Notes: generated from the sequence alone by a model not told the origin. Positions 36,492 through 44,922 are shown, counted from the first letter of the stretch. The stretch: DNA of 64,000 nucleotides from Stratiformator vulcanicus (GCF_007744515.1 NZ_CP036268.1:4208723-4272722); one strand, 5' to 3'. Translations and numbers: made by a program.

Positions 36492-37364
36492 TTAGGAGTG
36501 CCGCGTCCAGTGCCAGGTCTTCAGGTCGAGCCGATACCGCTTTTCGTTCGCAATCAAGTCGCGTTCCGAATCACGGTGCCGGAGCCCACCAACGACGGTC
36601 AGGTACTCCTCTCTCGGCGACGAACTGACTTTATGGTTGTGAATCCATCCCGGCCCTTTGCCCGTCGTCTTGACCTTTCGAATCTCAAAGGTCTCGCAGT
36701 TGAGCAGGAACACCGGAGTCGTTTTCTCTTCGCGTTGCTCCTGATAGCCGAGGCATCCGATAATTAAGATGTCCGACTCGATTCGTGTCGCAGAATGAAA
36801 GTCCGTCGGCGGGAAGACCGTTTCCGGATACCCATAGATGTCGATCGCACCTGACGGGTCCCGCACAATCACGTCATTGTAGATATAAAAATCGGGGTCA
36901 TAGTAGTCCTCATGTTCGCCGGCGATGAAGATCTCCCGCCCGTCCGGCATGATCGTGGAAGACATTCCGAAGCGATCAAACGCGAACGACGGCATCAGAG
37001 TTTCATCTAACGCGAGGTTGAAACGACTGCGTGCGGCGTAGGGGCCAACCTCCGTTTCGATCAGCGCCTTCCAGACTGCATTATCAATCTTCTCTGCCGC
37101 GTGACGCCCCCGTCGTGCTTTAATAAATTGCCGAATGTCTGCCGCGGAGAACGAACTGAAGGCCGCATCCTCTCTCTCGCGATTCTCTCGACGCCAATCG
37201 TCCATCGGCGACCCCTCCTCCCCGTCGGCATCGTCACAAGCTTCGGAGAGCGTCTCCATCGCAAAAGAAACGAGTTCAAGTCGCGCCGATTCGCTGATCT
37301 CACGAACCTTCTTTTTTAAGTCATCCGGCAGAAGCATCTCGCCTGCTCCATCCATCTCGTTCAT
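36492..37364 (-). CDS. Kelch/beta-propeller-like hypothetical protein
   Basis: A 290-residue protein whose second half has propeller-type blades: TIMPDGREIFIAGEHEDYYD, DFYIYNDVIVRDPSGAIDIY, VFPPTDFHSATRIESDILIIG, FLLNCETFEIRKVKTTGKG, and PREEYLTVVGGLRHRD. It ends with a Trp-rich TWHWTRHS. The first third is helical (ADIRQFIKARRGRHAAEKID). Similar proteins occur in Planctomycetes, myxobacteria and cyanobacteria as kelch-like propellers with no known activity. No signal peptide is seen, so it is probably cytoplasmic. It is upstream of nothing co-directional, and 131 bases separate it from the GH32 stop. The call rests on blade-like motifs and not on an identified family. Confidence 0.65.
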   Translation of the reverse strand: MNEMDGAGEMLLPDDLKKKVREISESARLELVSFAMETLSEACDDADGEEGSPMDDWRRENREREDAAFSSFSAADIRQFIKARRGRHAAEKIDNAVWKALIETEVGPYAARSRFNLALDETLMPSFAFDRFGMSSTIMPDGREIFIAGEHEDYYDPDFYIYNDVIVRDPSGAIDIYGYPETVFPPTDFHSATRIESDILIIGCLGYQEQREEKTTPVFLLNCETFEIRKVKTTGKGPGWIHNHKVSSSPREEYLTVVGGLRHRDSERDLIANEKRYRLDLKTWHWTRHS

Positions 37365-37495
37365 ATCCCACTCGAATTTTCAATCGACCGCAGCGTGGTT
37401 ATTGAAGTCTGACCGTCAGAGCAATTCACAGGTTCGCGCCAGCGCTCCGATGCTGAAAATAAGGAGCCTTTCAAGGGTGGGCTTTGGAGCACCTA

Positions 37496-39052
37496 TTATT
37501 GAATTTTGGCGTCTTTCATCTCCCAGATGTCGAGTGAATGCAGCGTCGCCCCTCGCCCGCCCGCGATAAATTCCACTTCGGTTTCCGCAGTTTTCGTCAG
37601 CCAAGGCCGCGTGATTGCTATTCGGCCATCTGCAGAAAACATCTCCACCAAACCGCGATCGACAAAGATGCGGAGATTTAAGTCCCGAGACTCACTCTTG
37701 AGCCGATCGAGCGGAATCACGAACCCGTTGCTCTCCTGCGGGACTTTAGCGGCGCGATCCATTTGGCCAACCGACAACCCAATCTGTTCATCCCAAAGAA
37801 TTGTGAACAGATCATTTCCGCGATGTAGAAAGATGCCCCCGCGATCCGACGGCGCAATGGTCATGCGTGCGGCCATCTCAAACTGTTCAAGCTTAGGAGC
37901 CGGACGAAGACCTTCGGCCGACTCGACTCGGGTCGGCTTCTCAATCGACCAACTCTCACCCCGCAAAGTCGACAGCGTGCGGATCGGCTTTTGACATAGC
38001 GTGAGATCTTTATCAAGACTTAAGACCCGGGGCAGGGTCAACACACCCGACCATCCTCGGCCACCTTTAAAGTGCCGCGCCCAGCCCAACAGGATTCGCT
38101 CTCCCGACTCATCAATAAGGATATTGGAGGCATATAGAGAATCGGTCGGTTCGAGCCGACCCTTCTTTTCGACTTGAAACGTCGGCCCGCCGTCCGCATC
38201 AGGATCGAACTCCCCCACTTCATATTCGAGTGCGCGATAGGGCGAGATAATTAAGACGCACTTTCCATCAAGCTCGAAGAAGTTCGGGCACTCGGGGAAT
38301 TTCACCTTCGACTTCGGTGTCCGCCAGACAATGCCGAGGTACTTCCAGTTCAAGAGCGTGTCGTCCTCCGCTTCCCAGAGCGGGATCACCGATTCGTCCT
38401 GCGTATCGGCCCCCACAACCATGAAGGTGCGATTCTTGAAGTGAAAGATAAACGGGTCGCGAAAACCTGCTCCGAAGGTAATCCCTGGAGCCGACTCAAT
38501 GGTCAGCAGCGGATTAAAATCAGGCTTGTGCCATTTCGTCAGGTCGTCATCGAGGGCCTTCGCCACCCACTGCTCGTTCGGCTTCGGCCCGCCGTCAACG
38601 CTGGTATAGAAGGCTAGAACGTTGCCGTCGCCGTCATGTTCGGCACAGCCCGAGTAGACGTGCTTTTCCGCCCGGGATGGCGACGGCGGAATCGCGATCG
38701 GTAGCCGCTCCCAATTCACCAAGTCCCGGCTCCGCGTGTGCCCCCAGTGCATGTTTCCCCACTCGTCGCCGTAGGGATTGTGCTGAAAGAAGACGTGGTA
38801 CCAACCGCGGTGCAGGATCGGCCCGTTGGGATCGTTGATCCAATTCGCGGCCGGATGAAAATGAAACCGCGGCCGTAAGGGATCGTCGAGCCCCTCGGCC
38901 GCCTTCGCCACCGAGGCATCGGCCTGATCGAGCAACCGCCGGGCTTCCGGCGAGACATCTACCGTATTGATGTCTTCGGCCCGCAGGCTTGAACTCCCAG
39001 CCAGACTGTAGAGCAGGGCAGTCAGCAATAGTCGATTGCGTAGCACAAACAT
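37496..39052 (-). CDS. Secreted GH32 beta-fructosidase (levanase/inulinase/sucrase family)
   Basis: A 518-residue exported glycoside hydrolase of family 32, which cleaves beta-fructofuranosides such as levan, inulin or sucrose. The signal peptide is residues 1-25 (LLTALLYSLAGSSSLRA). The three GH32 hallmarks are intact: the WINDPNG nucleophile D74, FRDP with transition-state D199, and ECPNFF with acid/base E254. The five-bladed propeller runs to about residue 360, then a C-terminal beta-sandwich (LRIFVDRGLVEMFSADGR, VEFIAGG). Sequence cannot separate levan from inulin specificity. It starts 87 bases before a heptamer array and is divergent from the DUF1036-like gene. A GH32 alone, without SusCD-like partners, is typical outside Bacteroidetes. 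Confidence 0.93.
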   Translation of the reverse strand: MFVLRNRLLLTALLYSLAGSSSLRAEDINTVDVSPEARRLLDQADASVAKAAEGLDDPLRPRFHFHPAANWINDPNGPILHRGWYHVFFQHNPYGDEWGNMHWGHTRSRDLVNWERLPIAIPPSPSRAEKHVYSGCAEHDGDGNVLAFYTSVDGGPKPNEQWVAKALDDDLTKWHKPDFNPLLTIESAPGITFGAGFRDPFIFHFKNRTFMVVGADTQDESVIPLWEAEDDTLLNWKYLGIVWRTPKSKVKFPECPNFFELDGKCVLIISPYRALEYEVGEFDPDADGGPTFQVEKKGRLEPTDSLYASNILIDESGERILLGWARHFKGGRGWSGVLTLPRVLSLDKDLTLCQKPIRTLSTLRGESWSIEKPTRVESAEGLRPAPKLEQFEMAARMTIAPSDRGGIFLHRGNDLFTILWDEQIGLSVGQMDRAAKVPQESNGFVIPLDRLKSESRDLNLRIFVDRGLVEMFSADGRIAITRPWLTKTAETEVEFIAGGRGATLHSLDIWEMKDAKIQ

Positions 39053-39138
39053 CGTTGGTCCTCTCCGAATCGTGTGGAGACGCCAGCGTAAATCCTGCGC
39101 CAGCCGAATAACAGCACGAGCCCCCTCTTGTCGGCGAT

Positions 39139-39161
39139 CCGCTTACTGCGTGCGCGGCTTG
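39139..39161 (+). repeat. Solo right arm of the 34496-type palindromic repeat
   Basis: CCGCTTACTGCGTGCGCGGC and three further bases exactly match the complement of the left arm at 34496-34518. No left arm is visible here. It is followed 12 bases later by heptamer array D. Confidence 0.75.
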
Positions 39162-39172
39162 TTCGACATTAC

Positions 39173-39200
39173 TCTCGACCCTCGACTCTTGACGCTCGAT
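39173..39200 (+). repeat. Four-unit heptamer array, copy D
   Basis: The units TCTCGAC, CCTCGAC, TCTTGAC and GCTCGAT lie in the divergent region between GH32 and the DUF1036-like gene. The array is 115 bases before the latter's start, farther than copies A and C. Confidence 0.75.
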
Positions 39201-39314
39201 CCATAATGGGTGGCAAAGGACCTGCCTCAAGCGGTATTCTGCAATGTGATCGCCACGGAACAGCCCGCTCTTAACGTGGCTTTCTGACTCAGCCTTAATA
39301 ACGGAGACCGTTCC

Positions 39315-39746
39315 ATGAGCACGATCAAACCGGGTGTAGCATTACTCTTCTGCTTGCTATGCGGAGCTTCCACCGGTGCCCAGACAGTCGATGAGCGTCT
39401 GATTCCGTTTTCTGTTCAGAACACGACGAAGTACCCGCTTTGGATCGCCATCGGATTCAACGAGGGAGACGAGTTCGTCTCCGCCGGTTGGTATAAAATT
39501 GAATCGGCCGCCACGCTGGATGGGTTTTACACAGCCGATGGCGACGTCTACTACAACGCCTACTCTTGGGACGGAAAAAAGAAGGTGAAGACGTGGCTCG
39601 GCACTGACAAAATGGTCTACGTCGAAGACCCCTCCAACGGCTTCCGCCTGAAAGAAAGCCGAACGCGACTCGGCGGCAAAATCAAGAAAGTGGGAATGAA
39701 GAAGGTGACGATCGAAAAGCGCGGTCAGGTGTTTAAGTTGCGGTGA
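39315..39746 (+). CDS. Secreted DUF1036-like protein
   Basis: A 143-residue exported protein. Its signal peptide is MSTIKPGVALLFCLLCGASTGAQ and the start ATG at 39315 follows an AACGGAGA purine stretch. The mature part is a small beta-sandwich with PFSVQNTTKYPLWIAIGF, SAGWYKIESAATLDG and VYYNAYSWDGKKKVKTW, resembling DUF1036. In that family the N-terminal Asn-rich strand, GWW/GWY and a YYYA-like core are conserved. The C-terminus is Lys-rich (GGKIKKVGMKKVTIEKRG). The function of the family is unknown, and it is found in many bacteria as a periplasmic or surface protein. The domain assignment is by pattern only. Confidence 0.7.
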   Translation: MSTIKPGVALLFCLLCGASTGAQTVDERLIPFSVQNTTKYPLWIAIGFNEGDEFVSAGWYKIESAATLDGFYTADGDVYYNAYSWDGKKKVKTWLGTDKMVYVEDPSNGFRLKESRTRLGGKIKKVGMKKVTIEKRGQVFKLR

Positions 39747-40623
39747 ATAGCACTATCAATCGCAATAGTTGGTAGAAACTCGGCACCGCAAAAGAACCAT
39801 AGCACAGCTCGCCAGCGCTAATGCGGTTCAGCCAAGCTGCCATCGATACTGAGCAAACATCAGTTGCCAATGCACGGCACATCAATCGTTGCTGCGCTCC
39901 TGCTCAGCTTTTCGCATCAGGTCTTCGATGCGGTCGGGGATGCCGAATGAGCCAAGGGTGAAGAGTTCGATATTCGGCTTCTCGAAATTGATCTCTTTGC
40001 GGCTGTTTTTATAGGTAACGGCTGGCTTTTCGTTGTTACGCAACGCGCTGACAGTCACTGTCGCCGGAATCGGAATCCCTTCGACTTCACCGTCATAATC
40101 TATGACCGCTCGCAGTCTCGGCGGGTCTTTAAAAAGGTAATACTCCCATTCCATTAAGACCCAGTGCCTTGATGGGTCGAATAAAAATTCTCCACCACAC
40201 GAACTATCATTCTTTTCCGAGGGATTGTAGACCGGCTGCCTCCATGTGATTTTTTCGAGAACTCGATTGTTTCGTCGCACTTGCTTGCGGCTAGTCACCG
40301 TGAAACCCTTCGACTGCACGATCACTTTTATAGGGGAGTCCATCATGGAGATCGATGCGATTGGAATCATGCGATAATTCCATTTATTGATGCTCCACTT
40401 TGGGTTCGTTGTCCAGTAGCTTTGGATGGCGAATGTTGCCTTATTCTTGGACTTCAGGAGGCCTACTTGGAAATCGTCTTTTCGCAGTATCGCGTACGTG
40501 CCGTCGTCCGAGACCGGAAACTGAACCCGAGAGAGATCATCTCGGCGGTATTGCGTTACTTTCACGGCGTCAAATTGCCTTTTCTCTGCTTCTTTCGACG
40601 ATTCAATCGGAACCATCGCCTCA

Positions 40624-40627
40624 CTAG
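40624..40627. repeat. Target-site duplication CTAG, left copy
   Basis: CTAG immediately flanks the IS on the low-coordinate side. The identical CTAG is at 41482-41485. A 4-base YTAR-type duplication is typical of part of the IS5 family. Confidence 0.8.
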
Positions 40628-41481
40628 TGCCTGTTATGCACTTCAATTAAGCAGTCGATTGGTCAGCAGGCCGAGGAAGGCGAGCCAGTGCCAGCCGGTT
40701 AATGTCGTTGCAAGCCGTTCATAGTCGCGGGCGAGGCGGCGAAAGCGGCCGAGCCAGCCGAGCGTCCTCTCAACGACCCAGCGACGCGGAAGCAGTATAA
40801 AACCCTGACGGGCTTCGTGATGTTTAACGACCTCCAATTCGATCGATTCCGTAGCCGCCTGCTCAGCGGCACTGGCCCCGGTATATCCTTGATCGACGTA
40901 AGCCAGCTCAACAGTCCCGCCGGTGACCTGCTGAACCTTTTCGGCAAGTTCTTTGACATAGCCACGCTCCTGCTCGTTCGCGGCGGAGATCGTGACCGCC
41001 AACAAATTTCCCAGCGTATCGACGGCAATATGGGCCTTCGACCCCTTCTTTTTCTTAGCGCCGTCGAATCCCGCGCGAGCGCCGCTTTCGGGTGTCGACT
41101 GCAACGTCCGGGCATCAAGGATGACGGCCGTGGGCTGCTCGTCGCGTTCTTTAAGAATGCGTTCAATGATCCTCAGATCGTGCGCGATCGTCTCGAACAC
41201 GCCGGCCTGCATCCATCTTCGGGCCTGCTGATACGCGGCCGACCATGGCGGGAAGTCATGCGGCAAATAGCGCCACTGGCAGCCCGTTTTCGCCACGTAG
41301 CGGATGGCATTAAACAACTCACGCAGCGAGTGCTCCCGCTGCGGGGCGTCTTCTCGCATCAAGGTCAAATACGGGAGCAAAAACTCCCATTCCGAATCGG
41401 TGACATCGCTCGGATACGACTTCCTTGTCGTGCTCATGCCCCAAATTCAACGCCTCACGGCACATAAGTCAATAACAGGCT
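40628..41481 (-). mobile_element. IS5-family insertion sequence, complete, 854 bp
   Basis: The ends read TGCCTGTTATGCACTT (left) and, on the minus strand, AGCCTGTTATTGACTT (right). This is an imperfect terminal repeat whose first 10 bases match except for one base. CTAG is directly repeated outside both ends. One intact transposase fills the element. Both the length and the CTAG duplication suit the IS5 family. The single target duplication and intact frame suggest a recent insertion, possibly still mobile. It interrupts an exported-protein gene. Confidence 0.88.
40643..41437 (-). CDS. IS5-family DDE transposase
   Basis: A 264-residue transposase in a single frame. The N-terminal DUF4096-like region shows SEWEFLLPYLTLM and LFNAIRYVAKTGCQWRYLP with DFPPWSAAYQQARRW. 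The DDE catalytic residues are visible as Asp in AVILDARTLQST, Asp in LAYVDQGYTG and Glu in VVERTLGWLGRFRRLARDYER. No frameshift is seen, unlike two-frame IS427-type members. The ATG at 41437 lies 44 bases inside the right end and the stop 15 bases from the left end. It mobilises the surrounding element by cut-and-paste or related DDE chemistry. Confidence 0.93.
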   Translation of the reverse strand: MSTTRKSYPSDVTDSEWEFLLPYLTLMREDAPQREHSLRELFNAIRYVAKTGCQWRYLPHDFPPWSAAYQQARRWMQAGVFETIAHDLRIIERILKERDEQPTAVILDARTLQSTPESGARAGFDGAKKKKGSKAHIAVDTLGNLLAVTISAANEQERGYVKELAEKVQQVTGGTVELAYVDQGYTGASAAEQAATESIELEVVKHHEARQGFILLPRRWVVERTLGWLGRFRRLARDYERLATTLTGWHWLAFLGLLTNRLLN

Positions 41482-41824
41482 CTAGTGCAAGTAAAATTCG
41501 CGAATGCCGTTTCAACTTTTCCTACTGCGGCCAAATAAGTTCGAGTGAATGATTCAGTCAGTCGCTTCTCGGCCGGTGTTTGCTCCGCTTCAAGCAATTG
41601 AATTGTCTGTGCATTTGCCTGATGCACACCTGGTAAGAAGACCGTGAACCCGCAAATCACAACCGGCAAAAATATCTTACGAAGATGATCGAAGTCCATT
41701 CGACTGCTCGCAATTCGGAGGAGACTTTAGTTTAAATATTTCGTGTGTGCTTCCGTTGAAAATGCTTTACCTCTGAAAAATACACACTTGCGGGAAGCAC
41801 GAGGACGATACAAAGACGGAATCG

Positions 41825-42121
41825 CTAACCGCATGTGCAACCGAATCGTCCAGCCGTACAGGTACATGCAATTTTCGCAGCATCGCAATTCTTGCCTTCC
41901 GTGGCGCTGTCGCATAGAAGACCGTCAGATACACAAGTCGTCGCAGGAGGGCCCTCATCGCAATTTGAAGCCCCATCGCCGAACGCAGCATCGACGGTTG
42001 AGTTTAATGCCAACTGCTCGCCGGATGCTGCGGGCATTAGCCCAAATGTTATTAGTGACAACAAAACGACGCCCAAGAAAATGCTGGGCATATAAAATGA
42101 CTTGGAGAGTGAAATATACAT
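41825..42121 (-). CDS. Secreted Cys-rich small protein
   Basis: A 98-residue exported peptide. The ATG at 42121 has AAGGAAG 5 bases upstream, supporting the start MYISLSKSFY. The signal peptide runs to about SGEQ (hydrophobic core IFLGVVLLSLITFGLMP). The mature part has eight Cys in the last ~46 residues, including a TCVSDGLLCDS pair and the closing ACTCTAGRFGCTCG, so four disulfides are possible. No known defensin, toxin or chitin-binding spacing was recognised. It is third in a minus-strand run of exported proteins, 40 bases after the DUF1573-like gene and 125 bases before the IS-interrupted gene. The small size and Cys density suggest an extracellular role, which is inference only. Confidence 0.7.
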   Translation of the reverse strand: MYISLSKSFYMPSIFLGVVLLSLITFGLMPAASGEQLALNSTVDAAFGDGASNCDEGPPATTCVSDGLLCDSATEGKNCDAAKIACTCTAGRFGCTCG

Positions 42122-42161
42122 TGTCTTCCTTTAAATCAGGGGTTGCAGCAACTGAGATTCT

Positions 42162-42665
42162 TCACGACGAAGCCCCAACAACAAAGTTGAGAACTAGATT
42201 TACAGTATGGTCTGCGGGGTCAATCAATAACTCCACAACCTGTCGAGCCTCTTGAGGCCCATCTGCGGCCGGAGCCTGGTAGCGATATGATAGCTGCCTT
42301 TCCGAAAGAGGCGGTATAGTCATCGGCAGGTCACTGGTTGCGACACAACTGCATGACGAGTTCGACCCGAATATAGTGATCGCATGGAACTGCAAATTTC
42401 GGACAGAAATCTCGACTTTAGAGGTTCTGTCAGCCGGAACCTTCAACGGAGTTTCGTCGACCGGAACCACCATCACTTCGTGACCGTTAAGCCGCATCTG
42501 GAAGCCCCGAACGGAGCCGAAGCATGTGGTGATTGCACCCCAGACGAGTAGAGGGACGAGCAGTAGCGGAAGCCAACGCAGAAGACGCCGCACTTTGGAA
42601 GGATGACCTAAGCCCTGCTGTTCGATCGAACCCAAGGCTTCACCCGAGTCAAGTTCCGTGTTCAT
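42162..42665 (-). CDS. Membrane-anchored protein with DUF1573-like Cys motif
   Basis: A 167-residue protein: about 28 cytosolic residues, one transmembrane helix (LLRWLPLLLVPLLVWGAITT), then an extracytoplasmic beta-sandwich. The latter has VEISVRNLQFHAITIFGSNSSC with SCVATSDLPMTIPPLSERQL and DGPQEARQVVELLIDPADH. A CSC motif followed by a Pro-rich strand is the signature seen in DUF1573 (Ig-like) domains, common as accessory proteins of planctomycete exported systems. The start of the gene is 15 bases after the M14 peptidase stop, so both are likely on one transcript. The function is unknown. The family assignment is a resemblance, not a demonstrated match. Confidence 0.68.
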   Translation of the reverse strand: MNTELDSGEALGSIEQQGLGHPSKVRRLLRWLPLLLVPLLVWGAITTCFGSVRGFQMRLNGHEVMVVPVDETPLKVPADRTSKVEISVRNLQFHAITIFGSNSSCSCVATSDLPMTIPPLSERQLSYRYQAPAADGPQEARQVVELLIDPADHTVNLVLNFVVGASS

Positions 42666-42680
42666 CTGAGGCTTTTCTGT

Positions 42681-44447
42681 TTAGTTCGCAGAATTCTCTG
42701 AAAGCTGGGCAAACTGCCGTTCGAAATCTTTAAATCGAGTTGTCCCTTCCCAGTCATCCACTTCGGGATTAAGGAGCAGGCCCATCTCGACATCGATCGC
42801 CGATCGACCCTCGAGGTCGCTATCGGTGCGGCCGTAATAGAACGCCCAACGACGCTTTCGTTCGACCAATCGCGATTCGGTGATCTCGGTCATACGGCGG
42901 CCGGATGCCGTTTCTAAAAATCGACAGCAACTGCGCCCGATGACGTCGCCGAGTCGCCGTAATTCATCGAGTGTCAGATGCTGCTTCGAAGAGCGAGAAT
43001 TCACCTCGACGCCGACATAACCGGGACCGAAGACTCGGCTGGCCCAACCGCACATTCTGTACTGCGCATCTATCAACTCCGGCTGCTGCCTTTCGGCGGC
43101 TATGAAGCCTGCATCGACGCAATCACGATCGAGCCGGGCCTTAAGATGTGCGTATTCCTGCTGTCGCTCCGCATCACTCGGATGAGCGACGACTTTGGCG
43201 TGCCAGCCGGCGACGCCGGGGTTGTGAATATTCACAATCAGATCGAGCCGGTTGCCATCATCGACCCACTGTTGCAAAAACCGAGCATACGCATCGGTCT
43301 CCACCGTCGAAGCACCGATCCTGAAAGCATTCATGATCGAATCATGGGCACCTTCGGCCGCGCCATCGGGGTCCATTAGAGGAATCGCCAGTATCGTAAA
43401 TCGATCAAGAAGGGACGCTCCGTCTCGATCCACCTCGGCGAGAACCGATTCCACAAACCCTTCGACTGCCCAACTCGAGTCGTGCTCATCGGCGTGCTCC
43501 CGGGCATATATTAGCAGGCAAGGTTTGGAATCTGCAGAGGCAACAAATGAGCCACCAGATGTCGTCCCGCCTTTACTCAGCTCAATCACAGAGAGCGTAT
43601 GCCCACGGACACTTCGCCCTAGATCGTGGACAGTGACATTTGCACGGCGCCTTACCGAGTTCACCCACTTGGCGTGGTAGCTCGGCACATAAGGAACTTT
43701 CATGGCCAGATAGGCTGAGTCGGTGTTAAATCGGTGCCTCAAGATCAATGAGCGAGCCCCAAGCCCCCCACTCTTCCCGGATGACACCCCTTTCACGAAC
43801 TGCCACCCCTTTACCGATCCTCCCGATCTCACGCTTGAATCCGACAGAAAATTATTGAACCCAGCGGACCCCGCATTTCCGGCCAAGCGGGTACCGGCAC
43901 CAAAATTCTCTAGGTCCGACAAAGAGCCGGTTTCGCAAACCGCCGGATAATGGCTCTTCCAATACGGCTTCACATTGGTGAAGTCGACCCGAACTTCGCG
44001 ACCGGCAGCACCTTCAACCTGGAGCAGATAGAAGAGAAAATACTCCCCCGGCTTCTCAGCCGGAAAGGCGACCTCGAAATGGGCCGGTCCTTTTGCAGTG
44101 ATCTCGAATCGATCCCAAGAACCCTCAAAACCGCTAATAAGTTTTACCCCCAGAGGGCCCGTCGCTGATACAATTTTGGCATTACCGCTAATCGGATGAG
44201 GCACTTCGCTACGTTCGGGCGGGGCCGACAATACTCCTTGTGAAGCGGGATTGAATGGCTGCGGCTCCGGAGAATCGACTGGCGAAAGGCGAACGACATT
44301 GCCGCCGCTGGGAGAGATCGTCGGCGGATTGTTCGGCAGCCCGGTCGGTCCGCTCCTGTTAAAAAGCAGAAACAAACTGACAGCTCCCGCAATTACAGCC
44401 GCGCCAATGAGGCTTGCTGCCGGGGGACTTTGTTGCTTGCGCTTCAC
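42681..44447 (-). CDS. Membrane-anchored M14-family zinc carboxypeptidase-like protein
   Basis: A 588-residue protein with an N-terminal anchor (residues 9-29, AASLIGAAVIAGAVSLFLLF), a Pro/Ser-rich linker, and a jelly-roll-like N-domain (about 88-260). The M14 peptidase domain starts near residue 270. Zinc ligands are visible: REHADEHDSSW (H318, E321), NIHNPG (H408), and the catalytic Glu in YVGVEVNSRS (E481). The domain pairing resembles cytosolic carboxypeptidase-like (AGBL) enzymes, which have a beta-sandwich before the peptidase; here it would face outside the cytoplasm. Substrate specificity is unknown. It heads a four-gene minus-strand run of exported proteins. A two-hairpin repeat lies just upstream. 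Confidence 0.85.
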   Translation of the reverse strand: MKRKQQSPPAASLIGAAVIAGAVSLFLLFNRSGPTGLPNNPPTISPSGGNVVRLSPVDSPEPQPFNPASQGVLSAPPERSEVPHPISGNAKIVSATGPLGVKLISGFEGSWDRFEITAKGPAHFEVAFPAEKPGEYFLFYLLQVEGAAGREVRVDFTNVKPYWKSHYPAVCETGSLSDLENFGAGTRLAGNAGSAGFNNFLSDSSVRSGGSVKGWQFVKGVSSGKSGGLGARSLILRHRFNTDSAYLAMKVPYVPSYHAKWVNSVRRRANVTVHDLGRSVRGHTLSVIELSKGGTTSGGSFVASADSKPCLLIYAREHADEHDSSWAVEGFVESVLAEVDRDGASLLDRFTILAIPLMDPDGAAEGAHDSIMNAFRIGASTVETDAYARFLQQWVDDGNRLDLIVNIHNPGVAGWHAKVVAHPSDAERQQEYAHLKARLDRDCVDAGFIAAERQQPELIDAQYRMCGWASRVFGPGYVGVEVNSRSSKQHLTLDELRRLGDVIGRSCCRFLETASGRRMTEITESRLVERKRRWAFYYGRTDSDLEGRSAIDVEMGLLLNPEVDDWEGTTRFKDFERQFAQLSENSAN

Positions 44448-44557
44448 CTGCCAGCCCTTTGACGCTTTTGCACACTACATCCGCTAAGATACAGTGGACC
44501 AATGGGGGGGGGCAAGCGCATTCGCCAGCATAATCAAAAGTTAACATTCTTGCGGCG

Positions 44558-44677
44558 GGTGGCTGGGGACGGCATGGATGCCGCCCCCAGATTTGCAGGA
44601 GCAAGTTTTTGAACGGATTCGCACCTCGTCCCCGCGCTCGCTGGGGGCGGCTCGTCGAGACCGTCCCCAGCCACCCT
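44558..44677. repeat. Two-hairpin interspersed element, copy 2
   Basis: This 120-bp element has the same 16-base ends as copy 1 (GGGTGGCTGGGGACGG and complement) and the inner GCCGCCCCCAG/CTGGGGGCGGC repeat. The centre differs from copy 1. The right end abuts, and nearly touches, the stop codon of the antitoxin gene at 44678. Confidence 0.85.
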
Positions 44678-44899
44678 TTAGAGAATCCGCGGCCAAGCTT
44701 CCTCAAGCGGAACCGCTTTAGTCTCACCGTTGTGATACCGCTCCAACCGCTCGGCGATCTCCGTCCGCCAAGCTTCTCGAACTTCTTCCGCGGGTTCATC
44801 GCCCAAGCTGTCGAGCAATCGAGCCGCGAGTGCAGCCCGCTGCTCCTCCGGCAGTTCAAACACCTTCTCAATCAGTTCGTCCGAAGCATTTGTGCTCAC
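44678..44899 (-). CDS. Addiction-module antitoxin of the TIGR02574 type, orphan
   Basis: A 73-residue helical acidic protein: MSTNASDELIEKVFELPEEQ then LAARLLDSLGDEPAEEVREAW and RLERYHNGETKAVPLEEAWPRIL. The Leu-rich first half and the C-terminal VPLEEAW are diagnostic of the putative addiction module component family, which normally accompanies a RelE/ParE-type toxin. No toxin gene is adjacent: downstream (lower coordinates) is the two-hairpin repeat and then the M14 operon, and upstream is the AlaC-like gene 24 bases away. It may be an orphan antitoxin left after toxin loss or may act with a distant toxin. It is complete. Confidence 0.8.
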   Translation of the reverse strand: MSTNASDELIEKVFELPEEQRAALAARLLDSLGDEPAEEVREAWRTEIAERLERYHNGETKAVPLEEAWPRIL

Positions 44900-44922
44900 G
44901 TGAGATATCCCCCCAATAAGAG

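Larger units (their letters stand above)
39882..41699 (-). pseudogene. Exported hypothetical protein gene split by an IS element
   Basis: Two minus-strand halves flank the IS: 41699-41484 (72 codons, starting MDFDHLRKIFLPVVICGFTV, a signal peptide ending near ANAQ) and 40625-39882. If the IS and one CTAG are removed, ...NFTCT joins SEAMVPIESSKEAEK in frame, giving a 319-residue exported protein with no further defect. Its C-terminal half is beta-rich with RMIPIASISMMDSP, RVLEKITWRQPVYNP and HWVLMEWEYYLF, similar in texture to outer-membrane or lipoprotein-binding proteins of this phylum. I do not recognise a named family. In the present genome the 5' part reads into the IS and stops within a few codons. 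It is the last gene of the exported-protein run at 42.1-44.4 kb. Confidence 0.85.

Noticed and set aside
40817..41467. 216-codon plus-strand frame within the IS
   Set aside because: Antisense of the transposase, no support as a second IS gene.
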